Assembly: GCF_022829605.1 (NCBI RefSeq)
Contig: NZ_JAKSYD010000128.1
Span: forward strand, 1-64,000
Length of the DNA: 64,000 nt
Source of the DNA: Methylobacterium sp. E-065
GTDB taxonomy: Bacteria > Pseudomonadota > Alphaproteobacteria > Rhizobiales > Beijerinckiaceae
Direction of reading: 5' to 3'
Part shown: positions 33,557 through 42,029 of the stretch, piece after piece
Numbering within the stretch: the stretch's first letter is position 1
Layout: each line of letters opens with the position of its first letter
Program-made: the position numbers and the translations under genes
Notes under the pieces: model-generated
What the model saw: only the letters and a program-made list of their open reading frames with translations
What the model was told of the DNA's origin: nothing
Database searches by the model: none

Positions 33557-34651
33557 CTACCAAGCTCGGACGTCCTGGCCGCCGAAGATGGTCGGCGTTG
33601 GCAGGTCGAAGATGAAGTAGGGATTGAGGCTCGGCGGCTTGCCGGCCGCGTCCAGCCGCCCGTGCTGCTCGGGGCTCAAGGCGACGTCCAGGGCAGCGAT
33701 GTTCTGGTCCAGTTGCTCCGGACGGCTCGCGCCGACGAGAACCGACGAAACGCCGGGACGCCGCGCGACCCAGGCCAGAGCAACCTGCGCCATCGGACGT
33801 CCGAGTTCCGCCGCGACAGCGCGCAGCACGTCCACGACCGCGAAGTTGGCCTCCGTGAACAGCATGCCCCCGAACGGGTTGTCGCCGTTAAGCCGCCCGT
33901 CGCTGCCGCCCTGGCTCGCCGCGCCGGACCGGTCCGGGAGTGACCCCGCCGGTCCCGCCTGGGCGAGCTTCTCGCGCCCGTACTTCCCCGTCAGGAGACC
34001 CGCCGCCAGCGGGCTCCACGGGACCAGTCCCAGGCCGAGCGCCTTACCGGCGGGGAGGACGTCCAGCTCCACGCCGCGGTCGACCAGGGAGTAGCCGTAT
34101 TGCAGGCCGACCGGCTCGGGCAGGCCGTGGGCGCGCGCCAGGGTGGCGATCTGCGCCGCGTACCACGCCGGGGCATTCGAGAACCCGTAATAGAGGATGT
34201 CCCCGCGAGCGACGGCATCGGTCAGGGCGCGCAGCACCTCCTCGGGCGGGGTCGTCCGGTCCCAGACATGGGTCCAGTACATGTCGATCCAGTCGGTCCG
34301 CAGCCGCCGCAGCGAGCCCTCCAGGCCAGCGCGGATGTTGCGGGCGCTGTTGCCGCCCGCGAGCGGGGTGCCCTGAGCACGGGAGAAACCGCACTTGGTG
34401 GCGATGACCAGTCGGTCGCGCAGCCCGCGCTCCGCGACCATCGCGCCGAGCATCGTCTCGCTCTCGCCCCCGGAATAGACGTCCGCCGTATCGACGAAGT
34501 TGCCGCCGGCTTCGACGTAGCGGTCGAGGATCGCCGCCGAAGTCGCCGCGTCGCTGCCCCAGCGGCCCGCGCCGAAGGTCATGGTGCCGAGCGCGAGCGG
34601 GCTTACCGCCAAGCCAGAGCGTCCCAGGGTCCGATAGTGCGTCAGGTCCAT
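33557..34651 (-). CDS. Aldo/keto reductase
   Basis: A 364-residue NADPH-dependent carbonyl reductase of the TIM-barrel AKR family. The N-terminus is canonical (YRTLGRSGLAVSPLALGTMT). The catalytic set is visible: the aspartate and tyrosine in DTADVYSGGESETML, the lysine in VIATKCGFS and the histidine in WIDMYWTHVWD. The cofactor-binding end contains WVARRPGVSSVLVGASRPEQ. The start at 34651 follows AGAGG; an earlier in-frame ATG at 34723 has no family match. It is divergent from a LysR gene 95 bp away, which probably controls it. Confidence 0.9.
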   Translation of the reverse strand: MDLTHYRTLGRSGLAVSPLALGTMTFGAGRWGSDAATSAAILDRYVEAGGNFVDTADVYSGGESETMLGAMVAERGLRDRLVIATKCGFSRAQGTPLAGGNSARNIRAGLEGSLRRLRTDWIDMYWTHVWDRTTPPEEVLRALTDAVARGDILYYGFSNAPAWYAAQIATLARAHGLPEPVGLQYGYSLVDRGVELDVLPAGKALGLGLVPWSPLAAGLLTGKYGREKLAQAGPAGSLPDRSGAASQGGSDGRLNGDNPFGGMLFTEANFAVVDVLRAVAAELGRPMAQVALAWVARRPGVSSVLVGASRPEQLDQNIAALDVALSPEQHGRLDAAGKPPSLNPYFIFDLPTPTIFGGQDVRAW

Positions 34652-34746
34652 CGCCGTACCTCTCTGGTGAGGATCGAGAGGTAATCCGCGACGCAGGCCG
34701 CGATTAGCCGTAAAGGTCGGCAAGGTCTTGTGAGCGTGGCTCAGGA

Positions 34747-35676
34747 ATGCGGCGTGGTACCCTTGACGACCTGGCGGCCTTCGCGGCGGTGGCGCGGCAT
34801 CGCAGCTTCACGCGTGCTGCGGCCGAGATGGGGGTGTCGGCTTCCGCCCTCAGCCACACCATGCGGGCGCTGGAGGAGCGGTACGGCGTGCGCCTTCTGG
34901 CCCGCACGACCCGAAGCGTCGCCCCGACCCCGGCCGGCGAGCGGCTTCTGCGGTCCCTCGGCCCGGCCCTCGACGAGGTTGCGAAGGGCCTCGACGCCCT
35001 GGCCGACTGGCGCGGGGAGCCCTCGGGCAGCTTGCGCCTGACGACGTTTCCCTACGCTGCCCGCACCATCCTCGAACCCCGGTTGCCGCAATTCCTGATC
35101 GACCACCCCGCCGTCTCGGTCGAGGTGGTGGTCGACGACCGGTTGACCGACATTGTTGCCGCCGGGTTCGATGCCGGCATCCGTTTCGGCGAAACCGTCG
35201 AGCGGGACATGGTCGCGGTCCGGGTTGGACCGGACCTGCGCACGGTGGTCGTCGGCACGCCCGACTATTTCGCCCGCTCTCCTCGCCCCGAGACGCCGGC
35301 CGACCTGGAGGCGCATCGCTGCGTGAACTATCGCCTCGTCGGCGGGGGCGGCCTGCTGCCCTGGGAGTTTGCCCGCGACGGGCGCGAGGTCCGTATCCGT
35401 GCGGCCGGTCAGCTGGTCGCCAACGATGGTCCCCTCGCGGCGGCCGCCGTGCGGGCCGGGGCCGGGCTCGGCTACATGCTGGAGGACGACGTGGCCGACG
35501 ACCTCTCGGCCGGGCGGCTTATCCAGGTGCTGGACCCGTGGTGTCCGCCGTTCCCCGGATGCCACCTGTACTATCCCGACCGGCAGGTCACCCCGGCCCT
35601 CCGGAGCCTGATCGACGTCTTGCGCTGGCGGGAGCCGGCCGCACGGGGGCTCGTCGCGCCCCCGGATCGCCCCTGA
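34747..35676 (+). CDS. LysR-family transcriptional regulator
   Basis: A 309-residue regulator. The N-terminal winged HTH is textbook (FAAVARHRSFTRAAAEMGVS and ASALSHTMRALEERYGVRLL). It is followed by the linker helix and a periplasmic-binding-like effector domain (SGSLRLTTFPYAARTILEPR to WREPAARG). This subgroup (DLAAFAAVARHRSFTRAA) often regulates a divergently encoded oxidoreductase, here the aldo/keto reductase. The effector is not predictable. Confidence 0.9.
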   Translation: MRRGTLDDLAAFAAVARHRSFTRAAAEMGVSASALSHTMRALEERYGVRLLARTTRSVAPTPAGERLLRSLGPALDEVAKGLDALADWRGEPSGSLRLTTFPYAARTILEPRLPQFLIDHPAVSVEVVVDDRLTDIVAAGFDAGIRFGETVERDMVAVRVGPDLRTVVVGTPDYFARSPRPETPADLEAHRCVNYRLVGGGGLLPWEFARDGREVRIRAAGQLVANDGPLAAAAVRAGAGLGYMLEDDVADDLSAGRLIQVLDPWCPPFPGCHLYYPDRQVTPALRSLIDVLRWREPAARGLVAPPDRP

Positions 35677-35816
35677 GATCCAGCCCGCCTCAGGCGCCGC
35701 GCCAGCCGCGCGCAACCTCGCCGGCGAAATCGCGGTCGCTGCGCGACCGGTGACCGAGCAGGCCGGCGAAGCGCTCCAGCCACCGCAGAGAATCCTCGTC
35801 CCGACGGCGGTGTTCG

Positions 35817-36030
35817 TCAGAACCGTGCCGCGACACCGCCCATGATGGTGCGGGGTGCGCCCGGCGTAGCGTAGCGGTTCTGGAATGCACGATCGTAGTA
35901 GGTGGCGTCGAACAGGTTGTCGACGTTGAGGTAAATCCGCACCCCCGGCGTGATCCAATAGTAAGAGATCAGGTTGATCGTTGTGTAGTTCGGCAGCTTG
36001 TTAGACCGCACATAGCGGGGAAGATATCTC
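35817..36030 (-). pseudogene. C-terminal remnant of a TonB-dependent receptor
   Basis: The minus strand encodes LPNYTTINLISYYWITPGVR, IYLNVDNLFDATYYDRAF and the end GGVAARF, followed by a stop. NVDNLFD and a terminal phenylalanine are the last strands of TonB-dependent siderophore receptors. The frame runs on upstream as the complement of sorA with no receptor similarity, so the rest has been replaced. The neighbouring 35677-35816 shows nothing I recognise. Confidence 0.75.
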
Positions 36031-36083
36031 TCCCATCGAGAGGCGGGGCCTGGGGCGCCCGACCCAAACGCGAAGGCCTGCAC

Positions 36084-37295
36084 GTGACCCCTTCTGCCAT
36101 CCCTCGCCGTGCCGTACTCGCCGGCCTCGGCGGTCTCGCGGCCGCCGCGCCGGGCTGGGCTGCCGGCACGGTCACGCTGCCGCTGCCCGGTGGTCCCGAC
36201 ACGCGCGACCTCACGACCGCCTTCCCCGGCAAGGGGTCGATGATCCTGCAGCGCACCCGGCCGCCGCTCCTGGAGACGCCGTTCGACGTGTTCGACCAGG
36301 GTGTGTTCACGCCCAACGACCGCTTCTACGTGCGCTGGCATTGGGCCTCGATCCCCACCGACATCGACGCGAACGCCTTCCGGCTGACGGTGCGCGGACA
36401 TGTCGACCGGGCGCTGTCGCTGTCGCTCGACGCGATCGCCCAGTTGCCGCGCTTCGAGATCGCGGCGGTCAACCAGTGCTCGGGCAATTCCCGTGGCCTG
36501 TTCGAGCCGCGGGTGCCCGGGGCGCAGTGGGCCAATGGCTCGATGGGCAACGCGCGCTGGACCGGCGTGCGCCTGAAGGACGTGCTCGACCGCGCCGGGG
36601 TGAAGGCGGGGGCCGTGCAGGTGCGCTTCAGCGGCCTCGACGAGCCGGTCGTGGACGACGCGCCGGACTTCAAGAAGTCGCTCGACCTCGACCATGCCCG
36701 GGACGGCGAGGTCATGCTCGCCTACGCGATGAACGGTGAGCCGTTGCCGCTGCTCAACGGCTTCCCGCTGCGCCTCGTGGTTCCGGGCTGGTACTCGACC
36801 TATTGGGTCAAGATGCTGTCCGACATCGAAGTGCTGGACAAGCTCGACGATCAGTACTGGATGAAGACCGCCTACCGTATTCCGGACGTGCCCGGGGCCA
36901 ACATCAAGCCCGGCCAGACCGGCTTCAAGACGGTGCCGATCAACCGGATGGTCCCGCGCTCGTTCGTGACCAACCTGCAGGACGGCGCCACGGTCGCTGC
37001 CGGCGCACCGGTGGCCGTGCGGGGGATCGCCTTCGGGGGCGATTGCGGGGTGAAGACGGTCGAGATCTCCAGCGACGGCGGCGCGACGTGGACGCCGGCA
37101 CGGCTCGGGGCCGACGCGGGCCCCTACAGCTTCCGCCGCTTCGAGGGCAGCCTTCCGGCGCTGTCGGCCGGCAGCCACGCCCTCAAGGTCCGCTGCACCA
37201 ACACGAACGGCCTCGCGCAGCCGATGGACCCGGTCTGGAACGGGGCCGGATTCATGCAGAACGGTGTCGAGACCGTGTCGCTCCACGTCGCCTGA
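36084..37295 (+). CDS. sorA: Sulfite dehydrogenase molybdopterin subunit (SorA-like)
   Basis: A 403-residue periplasmic molybdoenzyme that oxidises sulfite to sulfate. A twin-arginine-type signal (IPRRAVLAGLGGLAAAAPGW) is followed by the sulfite-oxidase fold. It has the molybdenum-ligand cysteine in AAVNQCSGNSRG, NARWTGVRLKDVLDRAGVK and the dimerisation domain at the C-terminus (GVKTVEISSDGGATWTPARL). The cytochrome c partner gene follows after 11 bp. The SorAB type passes electrons to the respiratory chain through that cytochrome. It abuts the TonB receptor remnant upstream. Confidence 0.87.
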   Translation: MTPSAIPRRAVLAGLGGLAAAAPGWAAGTVTLPLPGGPDTRDLTTAFPGKGSMILQRTRPPLLETPFDVFDQGVFTPNDRFYVRWHWASIPTDIDANAFRLTVRGHVDRALSLSLDAIAQLPRFEIAAVNQCSGNSRGLFEPRVPGAQWANGSMGNARWTGVRLKDVLDRAGVKAGAVQVRFSGLDEPVVDDAPDFKKSLDLDHARDGEVMLAYAMNGEPLPLLNGFPLRLVVPGWYSTYWVKMLSDIEVLDKLDDQYWMKTAYRIPDVPGANIKPGQTGFKTVPINRMVPRSFVTNLQDGATVAAGAPVAVRGIAFGGDCGVKTVEISSDGGATWTPARLGADAGPYSFRRFEGSLPALSAGSHALKVRCTNTNGLAQPMDPVWNGAGFMQNGVETVSLHVA

Positions 37296-37306
37296 GGGAG
37301 AGAGCC

Positions 37307-37639
37307 ATGTCCACAGCCCGCACCGTATGCCTGCTCGCCGGGCTCGCCCTCACCCCCGCCGCGGCGCTCGCTACCCCGGCGCCCGAGCCGATGCGCTTCA
37401 CCTCGCAGCGGGTCGAGCTGCCGAGTTCCGACCGGACCTTCCCGGACGGCCCCGGGGCGGAGGCGGTCAACAACAACTGCCTCGCCTGCCACTCGGCCGG
37501 GATGGTGCTGACGCAACCCAAACTGTCGCGGGCGCAGTGGACCGAGACCGTCAACAAGATGGTCCACATCTACAAGGCGCCGGTCGACCCAGCCGATATC
37601 CAGGCCATCGTCGACTACCTCGCCGCGATGAAGCCGTGA
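37307..37639 (+). CDS. sorB: Cytochrome c subunit of sulfite dehydrogenase (SorB-like)
   Basis: A 110-residue exported monoheme cytochrome c. A signal peptide (TVCLLAGLALTPAAALA) precedes the heme-binding site CLACH at about residues 58-62. The likely axial methionine is in WTETVNKMVHIYKAP, and the end DPADIQAIVDYLAAMKP is the usual last helix. GGGAGAGAGCC supplies the ribosome-binding site. It is the electron acceptor for the SorA-like subunit encoded just upstream. Confidence 0.88.
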   Translation: MSTARTVCLLAGLALTPAAALATPAPEPMRFTSQRVELPSSDRTFPDGPGAEAVNNNCLACHSAGMVLTQPKLSRAQWTETVNKMVHIYKAPVDPADIQAIVDYLAAMKP

Positions 37640-37707
37640 GCGGAGCGTGCCGGGATCGGATCGGTCCCGGCAGGTTGTACCCCCGGTGCCCGAACGTGGA
37701 GATTCAG

Positions 37708-38787
37708 ATGTCGAGCTTGGCCGAGCGCAAGGCGCGCCTGATCGTGCACGGGGATGCGCCCTACAACGCCGAGCCGCCGCTCGCCCGGCTGCGCGCGGCC
37801 TACCGCACGGCGGCGGACGACTTCTACGTGCGCTCGCACGGCGACCTGCCCGAGATCGACGCGGAGGGCTACCGGCTCACGGTCGACGGGGCGATCCCGA
37901 TCGCGCTGGAGCTGTCGCTGCACGGATTGCGGTCGCGCTTTCCCCAGGTCACCGTGACCGCCACGATGCAGTGCGCGGGCAACCGCCGCGCCGACATGCG
38001 GGCGGTGGCGCCGGTCTCCGGCGATCCCTGGGACGGGGGCGCGATCGGCACCGCCGACTGGACCGGGGTGCGGCTGGGCGACGTCCTGCGCGCGGCCGGG
38101 ATCACCGAGGGCGCGGACCTGCATGTCGCCTTCGCGTGTCACGACCTGGTCGACGGGCATCCCTACGGCGCCTCGATCCCGCTCGCCAAGGCGCTCGCCC
38201 CGGAGACCCTGCTGGCCTTCGCGATGAACGGTGCGCCGTTGCTGCCCGAACACGGCTTCCCGCTGCGCGCCGTCGTGCCGGGCTTTGCCGGGGTGCGCAG
38301 CCCGAAATGGCTGACGCGCATCACCGTGCAGGATCACCCGTCCGACAACCCGATCCAGGCCGACGACTACAAGCTGTTCCCGGCCGACGTCACCGCGGCG
38401 ACGGCAGACCCCGCCAAGGGGCACACCATCAACACCATGCCGCTCAACGCGGTGATCTGTGCGCCGGCGCGGGGCGCGAGCCTGAAGGCCGGGGTCCAGT
38501 GCATCACCGGCTATGCCGTTTCGGGCGATCGCGCGGTGGTTCGCGTTGATGTCTCGGGCGATGGCGGCCGAACCTGGGCGCAAGCCGCGCTCGAGCATGA
38601 TGCGGCCGCGCCCTTCGCCTGGACGTTCTGGTCGATCGACCTCGATCTACCGGCGGGCGAGCATGAACTGGCGGTGCGCGCCTGGGACGAGGCCGGTCAG
38701 ACCCAGCCGGCCGCTCCCGACGACACTTGGAACTACAAGGGCTATCTCGGCGCATCGTGGCACCGCGTGCGCGTCACCGTGGACTAA
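37708..38787 (+). CDS. Second sulfite-oxidase-type molybdoenzyme, without export signal
   Basis: A 359-residue protein of the eukaryotic-type sulfite oxidase/nitrate reductase molybdopterin family. It has VTATMQCAGNRRADM with the molybdenum-ligand cysteine, GTADWTGVRLGDVLRAAGI and the SPKWLTRITVQDHPSDNPIQ region. The C-terminal domain has RVDVSGDGGRTWAQAALEH and ends TWNYKGYLGASWHRVRVTVD. No signal peptide is present (MSSLAERKARLIVHGDAPYN), so it is probably cytoplasmic, unlike the SorA homologue 70 bp upstream of sorB. The substrate could be sulfite or another oxyanion. It lies in one transcription unit with sorAB. Confidence 0.85.
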   Translation: MSSLAERKARLIVHGDAPYNAEPPLARLRAAYRTAADDFYVRSHGDLPEIDAEGYRLTVDGAIPIALELSLHGLRSRFPQVTVTATMQCAGNRRADMRAVAPVSGDPWDGGAIGTADWTGVRLGDVLRAAGITEGADLHVAFACHDLVDGHPYGASIPLAKALAPETLLAFAMNGAPLLPEHGFPLRAVVPGFAGVRSPKWLTRITVQDHPSDNPIQADDYKLFPADVTAATADPAKGHTINTMPLNAVICAPARGASLKAGVQCITGYAVSGDRAVVRVDVSGDGGRTWAQAALEHDAAAPFAWTFWSIDLDLPAGEHELAVRAWDEAGQTQPAAPDDTWNYKGYLGASWHRVRVTVD

Positions 38788-38878
38788 GCGCGTTCCAATG
38801 CGCCAGAGCCATGACCCGGAGGGGCCAGTCCGGCAGCGCCTCGGCGAATGAGCGCCGCTCACGGCTTGGCCGCCTGGA

Positions 38879-39747
38879 TCAAGCCGAGCAGAGGGCATCG
38901 GCGGCCCGGCTGCGATAGCGCTCCTTGTGGCGCAGCATCCGGAAGGTCCGGGTCGGCAGCGGGAACGGCGCCGCGACCAGCACACAAGCGGCGAGCTTGC
39001 CCGCCACGACGGCCTCCGACAGGACGCTCGCTCCCGCGCCGGCCTCGACCGCGGCGAGAACGACCTCGTTCGAGGGCAGCTCCAGCGCGACCGAGAGCTC
39101 CCGGAGCGGAACGCCGGCCGCCGTGAACGCAGCCTCGAAGACGGAGCGCGTGCCGGATCCTTCCTCGCGAAGCACCCAGGGGTGAGCCGCGAGATCGGCC
39201 GCCATGAGTGCGCCTGCGGCGGCGAACGGGTGGCTCGGCGGCACGACGAGGACGAGGCGATCCTGCGCGACCGCCGTGCTCGCCAGAGCGGGATCGTCGA
39301 TCTCACCTTCGACGAAACCGAGTTCGGCCGCGCCCTCGTTGACCGCCCGCGCCACCTCGGCGGTATTGCCCACCGCGAGGCGGACCGTGATCTCCGGGTA
39401 GGCGGCCGGAACGCGACGAGATGGCGGGGCAGCCAATGGCTGGCGATGGTCTGGCCGGCATGGACGCGCAGGCTCCCGCGCCGCAACCCGCTGAGGTCGG
39501 CCAGCACCTGCTCGGCCGCCTCGGCGCAGGCGAGCACGGCTCGGGCTTCCCCGAGGAAGATACGTCCGGCATCCGTCAACTCGATGCCGCGGCCCACCCG
39601 GTGGAACAGCTTGACCGCATGCCGCCCCTCCAGTCCGGACACGGCGGCGCTGACCGCCGACTGGACGATGTTGAGCGCCTCGGCCGCGCGTGTGACGTGC
39701 CGGCGTTCGGCGACCGCCACGAAGATGCGCAACTGATCGTGGGTCAT
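38879..39747 (-). pseudogene. Frameshifted LysR-family regulator next to the sulfite oxidase genes
   Basis: One minus-strand frame gives a normal LysR HTH (LRIFVAVAERRHVTRAAEAL to GSLRVHAGQTIASHWLPRHL). It then shifts near 39403-39412 into the frame that carries the rest of the effector domain (AYPEITVRLAVGNTAEVARA to RTFRMLRHKERYRSRAADAL). A single base insertion restores one frame of about 290 codons. It is convergent with the sulfite oxidase operon, which it may once have controlled. The shift could be a true mutation or a sequencing error in a GC-rich run. Confidence 0.8.
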
Positions 39748-39949
39748 CGACGGGCTCGGCGGCAGAGAGGACGCTGCGAGCGTATCATGCCTCGGCTAAG
39801 CTTCGGGCGGCGGCCGCGCGTACGCTTGTCCCGCATACCGGCTCGAAGGCGGACCCGCAGCTTTCAACTAGATTCTGTCGCTGCGGATCGCTCATGGAGC
39901 GTCTGAGACGTCTGGAAAGCGGCCACGCCGTATCGGCGGCGCGGGTCGG

Positions 39950-40170
39950 TTACCGCTTATGCTCGGACAACACGTGCGCGACGATCGCGTTGGCGTGACC
40001 GTGGCCTAGTCATGCTCTGCTTTCAGCATGGAGATCAGGTCCATATGCTTTGCGGGAAGGCGTGTCCGGACCAGCTGCTGCCATTCGCCGATCGGACGCC
40101 CGTACGTCTTCTCGATGGACGGAAAATACGATGCAGGGCCTTTGGCGGAGTCGGTCGGCATGCGGAGCAT
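39950..40170 (-). pseudogene. DUF4287-family small protein with a single-base frameshift
   Basis: The minus strand reads SAKGPASYFPSIEKTYGRPI and on through AKHMDLISMLKAEHD, where a TAG stops the frame. One base further, GHGHANAIVAHVLSEHKR continues to a TAA. Joined, this is the complete short DUF4287 protein pattern (…PSIEKTYGRP…W…HGLGHGHANAIVAH), about 74 residues. A one-base loss near 40006-40010 is the only defect. The function of the family is unknown. Confidence 0.75.
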
Positions 40171-40690
40171 CTTTCACAGCAGGCGATCGGCGCCAGCTTC
40201 GCCGCGCATCGCGCCGACCGCAACCCTGACGCAAGAACCATTACGGTAGGCCCGCTGATGCCCGCGCAAGGGCCGAAGGCGCCCGTCCGCTTCCGCGGCG
40301 GATCTACTCCGAAGCAGCCGTTCAAGACGAGGAGCCGCAGGCCCTCGCGCGCGACCTGAACGATGCCGTCGGCCAGGGCCTTGCTGCACCGAGGCACGTG
40401 CCGCAGCGATCAAACTGGCTGCGCCCCCGGCGCGGGAGGATCTTCGCGGTGACGCTCAGGGCATCGAGAGCTTAGGCAGGATTGCGGAGGGCGTTGGCAG
40501 CCATGAGGCAGGCGACAGCCCCCGCATGCCTCCCCGCGGGCCCGGTCGTCGCAGGTGGCATGAGACTCATGGCTGGCCAGCGCGCGCTCAATGACGCGCG
40601 CGCCGGGAAGCACCCTCACGCATTCAGGGTCGGAGCCCGGTGATCAGGCTGGCCTGGATGCGCGCCGACAAATGTCCTGTGCGCGCTCAA
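40171..40690. other. Intergenic region with no recognised gene
   Basis: About 520 bp between the DUF4287 remnant and the L,D-transpeptidase. Several short frames overlap on both strands, none with a motif, signal peptide or ribosome-binding site I would trust. Confidence 0.4.
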
Positions 40691-41251
40691 TCAGTCCCGC
40701 ACGACCACCTTGGTGCCGACGCGGACCCGGTCGTAGAGATCGACCACATCCTTGTTGGTCATGCGGATGCAGCCGGAGGAGACCGCCGCGCCCATGGTCT
40801 CGGGCTCGTTCGAGCCATGGATCCGGTAGAGCGAGGAGCCGAGATAGAGGGCGCGGGCGCCCAGCGGGTTGTCCTGGCCGCCGGCCATGTAGCGCGGCAG
40901 GTCCGGGCGGCGGGCCAGCATCTGCTGCGGCGGGCGCCAAGCCGGCCATTCCTTCTTCATCGTCACGGTCTTGGTGCCTGACCAAGAGAAGCCCTGACGG
41001 CCCACGCCGACGCCGTAGCGGATCGCCTCGCTGTTGCCGAGAATGTAGTAGAGCCGGCGTTGGCGGGTGGAGATCACGATGGTGCCGGGCTTCTCGGTGC
41101 TGTTCCAGCCGATCGTCTCGCGCGGGATCGCCTGGCTGCGGAAGACGTTCAGGAAATCCGCGAGCGGCCCGCTGTCCATCGGGCCGGCGGAAGCAGGCGT
41201 GCCCCCCAGCAGGGCGCCCGCGAGCGCCAGCATCGCGATCCGTTTCGACAT
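40691..41251 (-). CDS. L,D-transpeptidase (YkuD/ErfK family)
   Basis: A 186-residue exported peptidoglycan enzyme that makes 3-3 cross-links or anchors lipoproteins. A signal peptide (MSKRIAMLALAGALLGGTPA) starts at 41251, set by GGGGAGGAG eight bases upstream; longer in-frame starts have no support. The YkuD domain has IVISTRQRRLYYILGNSEAI, the ALYLGSSLYRIHGSNEPETM segment with the catalytic histidine, and AAVSSGCIRMTNKDVVDLYD with the catalytic cysteine. It is monocistronic. Confidence 0.92.
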   Translation of the reverse strand: MSKRIAMLALAGALLGGTPASAGPMDSGPLADFLNVFRSQAIPRETIGWNSTEKPGTIVISTRQRRLYYILGNSEAIRYGVGVGRQGFSWSGTKTVTMKKEWPAWRPPQQMLARRPDLPRYMAGGQDNPLGARALYLGSSLYRIHGSNEPETMGAAVSSGCIRMTNKDVVDLYDRVRVGTKVVVRD

Positions 41252-41456
41252 GGTCTCCATCTCCTCCCCTGGTCGCGGCTTGCGCCTTGGCGTCGGCCGC
41301 GCGGTCATGGGCCGAACCCGGCCCCGACTTCGCGGCAAGGTTGAGGCCGGGTTGCAGGGGAGGGCGCTTCCGGGCGTGACCGTTGCGTTCGTGCAACAGG
41401 GTCCGGTCGGCGCGACGCCATGGGTGATTGAACCCAGCGACGGCCATGCTTATCTC

Positions 41457-41876
41457 ATGTTCGTGATCCGATCCGCCGCCCTCCTGGCCCGCCGCATCGC
41501 GGGCCCGCCGGACCGCCTCGCGCGGGGCCTCGCCGTGCTGGCGCTGCTCGTCCTTGCGACGGTGGCGTGCCTCACTGTGCCTGCCCGAGCCGAGGTCATG
41601 CGCGCTGAAGGGCCGGCCTGCACCGTCACGGGCGCCCGGATGGCGGTCCTGTCGGGCGCACCGGAGTCACAGCCTGAGGCTGAGCATTCGACATTCGGCC
41701 GCACCGACCTCTGCGCCGCCGACAGTGAGATCCTCACGGAGCTGAGCCTGCCGCACCCCCCGGTTGAGGCGCCGCGGCCCCGCCACACCATCTCCGCATC
41801 GTTCGATTACAGGTCCGATAGCGTGCCGGCCGCCGCGCCGGACGGTTCGCCGCACCGGCCCCCACGCTCGGCCTGA
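41457..41876 (+). CDS. Hypothetical exported protein
   Basis: A 139-residue protein with a clear N-terminal signal (RLARGLAVLALLVLATVACL followed by TVPARAE) and then a polar, proline- and serine-rich mature part with a single disulfide-capable cysteine pair (ACTVTG and DLCAADS). No family is recognised. The frame is open further upstream to 41067, but that part is antisense to the transpeptidase. It lies 150 bp before the efflux operon and could be cotranscribed. Confidence 0.5.
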   Translation: MFVIRSAALLARRIAGPPDRLARGLAVLALLVLATVACLTVPARAEVMRAEGPACTVTGARMAVLSGAPESQPEAEHSTFGRTDLCAADSEILTELSLPHPPVEAPRPRHTISASFDYRSDSVPAAAPDGSPHRPPRSA

Positions 41877-42029
41877 CGCGCGCCCTAGCCTCCACGGCCG
41901 GCGAGCCCGCCTGACCTGATCTCCGCCCGGCCGGTCGCATGACCGGTCCCGAGATCCGACTCGACGATGCGCGGGCCCATGCCCCGCGCCAGCCTCAGCA
42001 GACGCATGCTTTCAGGAGCGTCGGTAATC

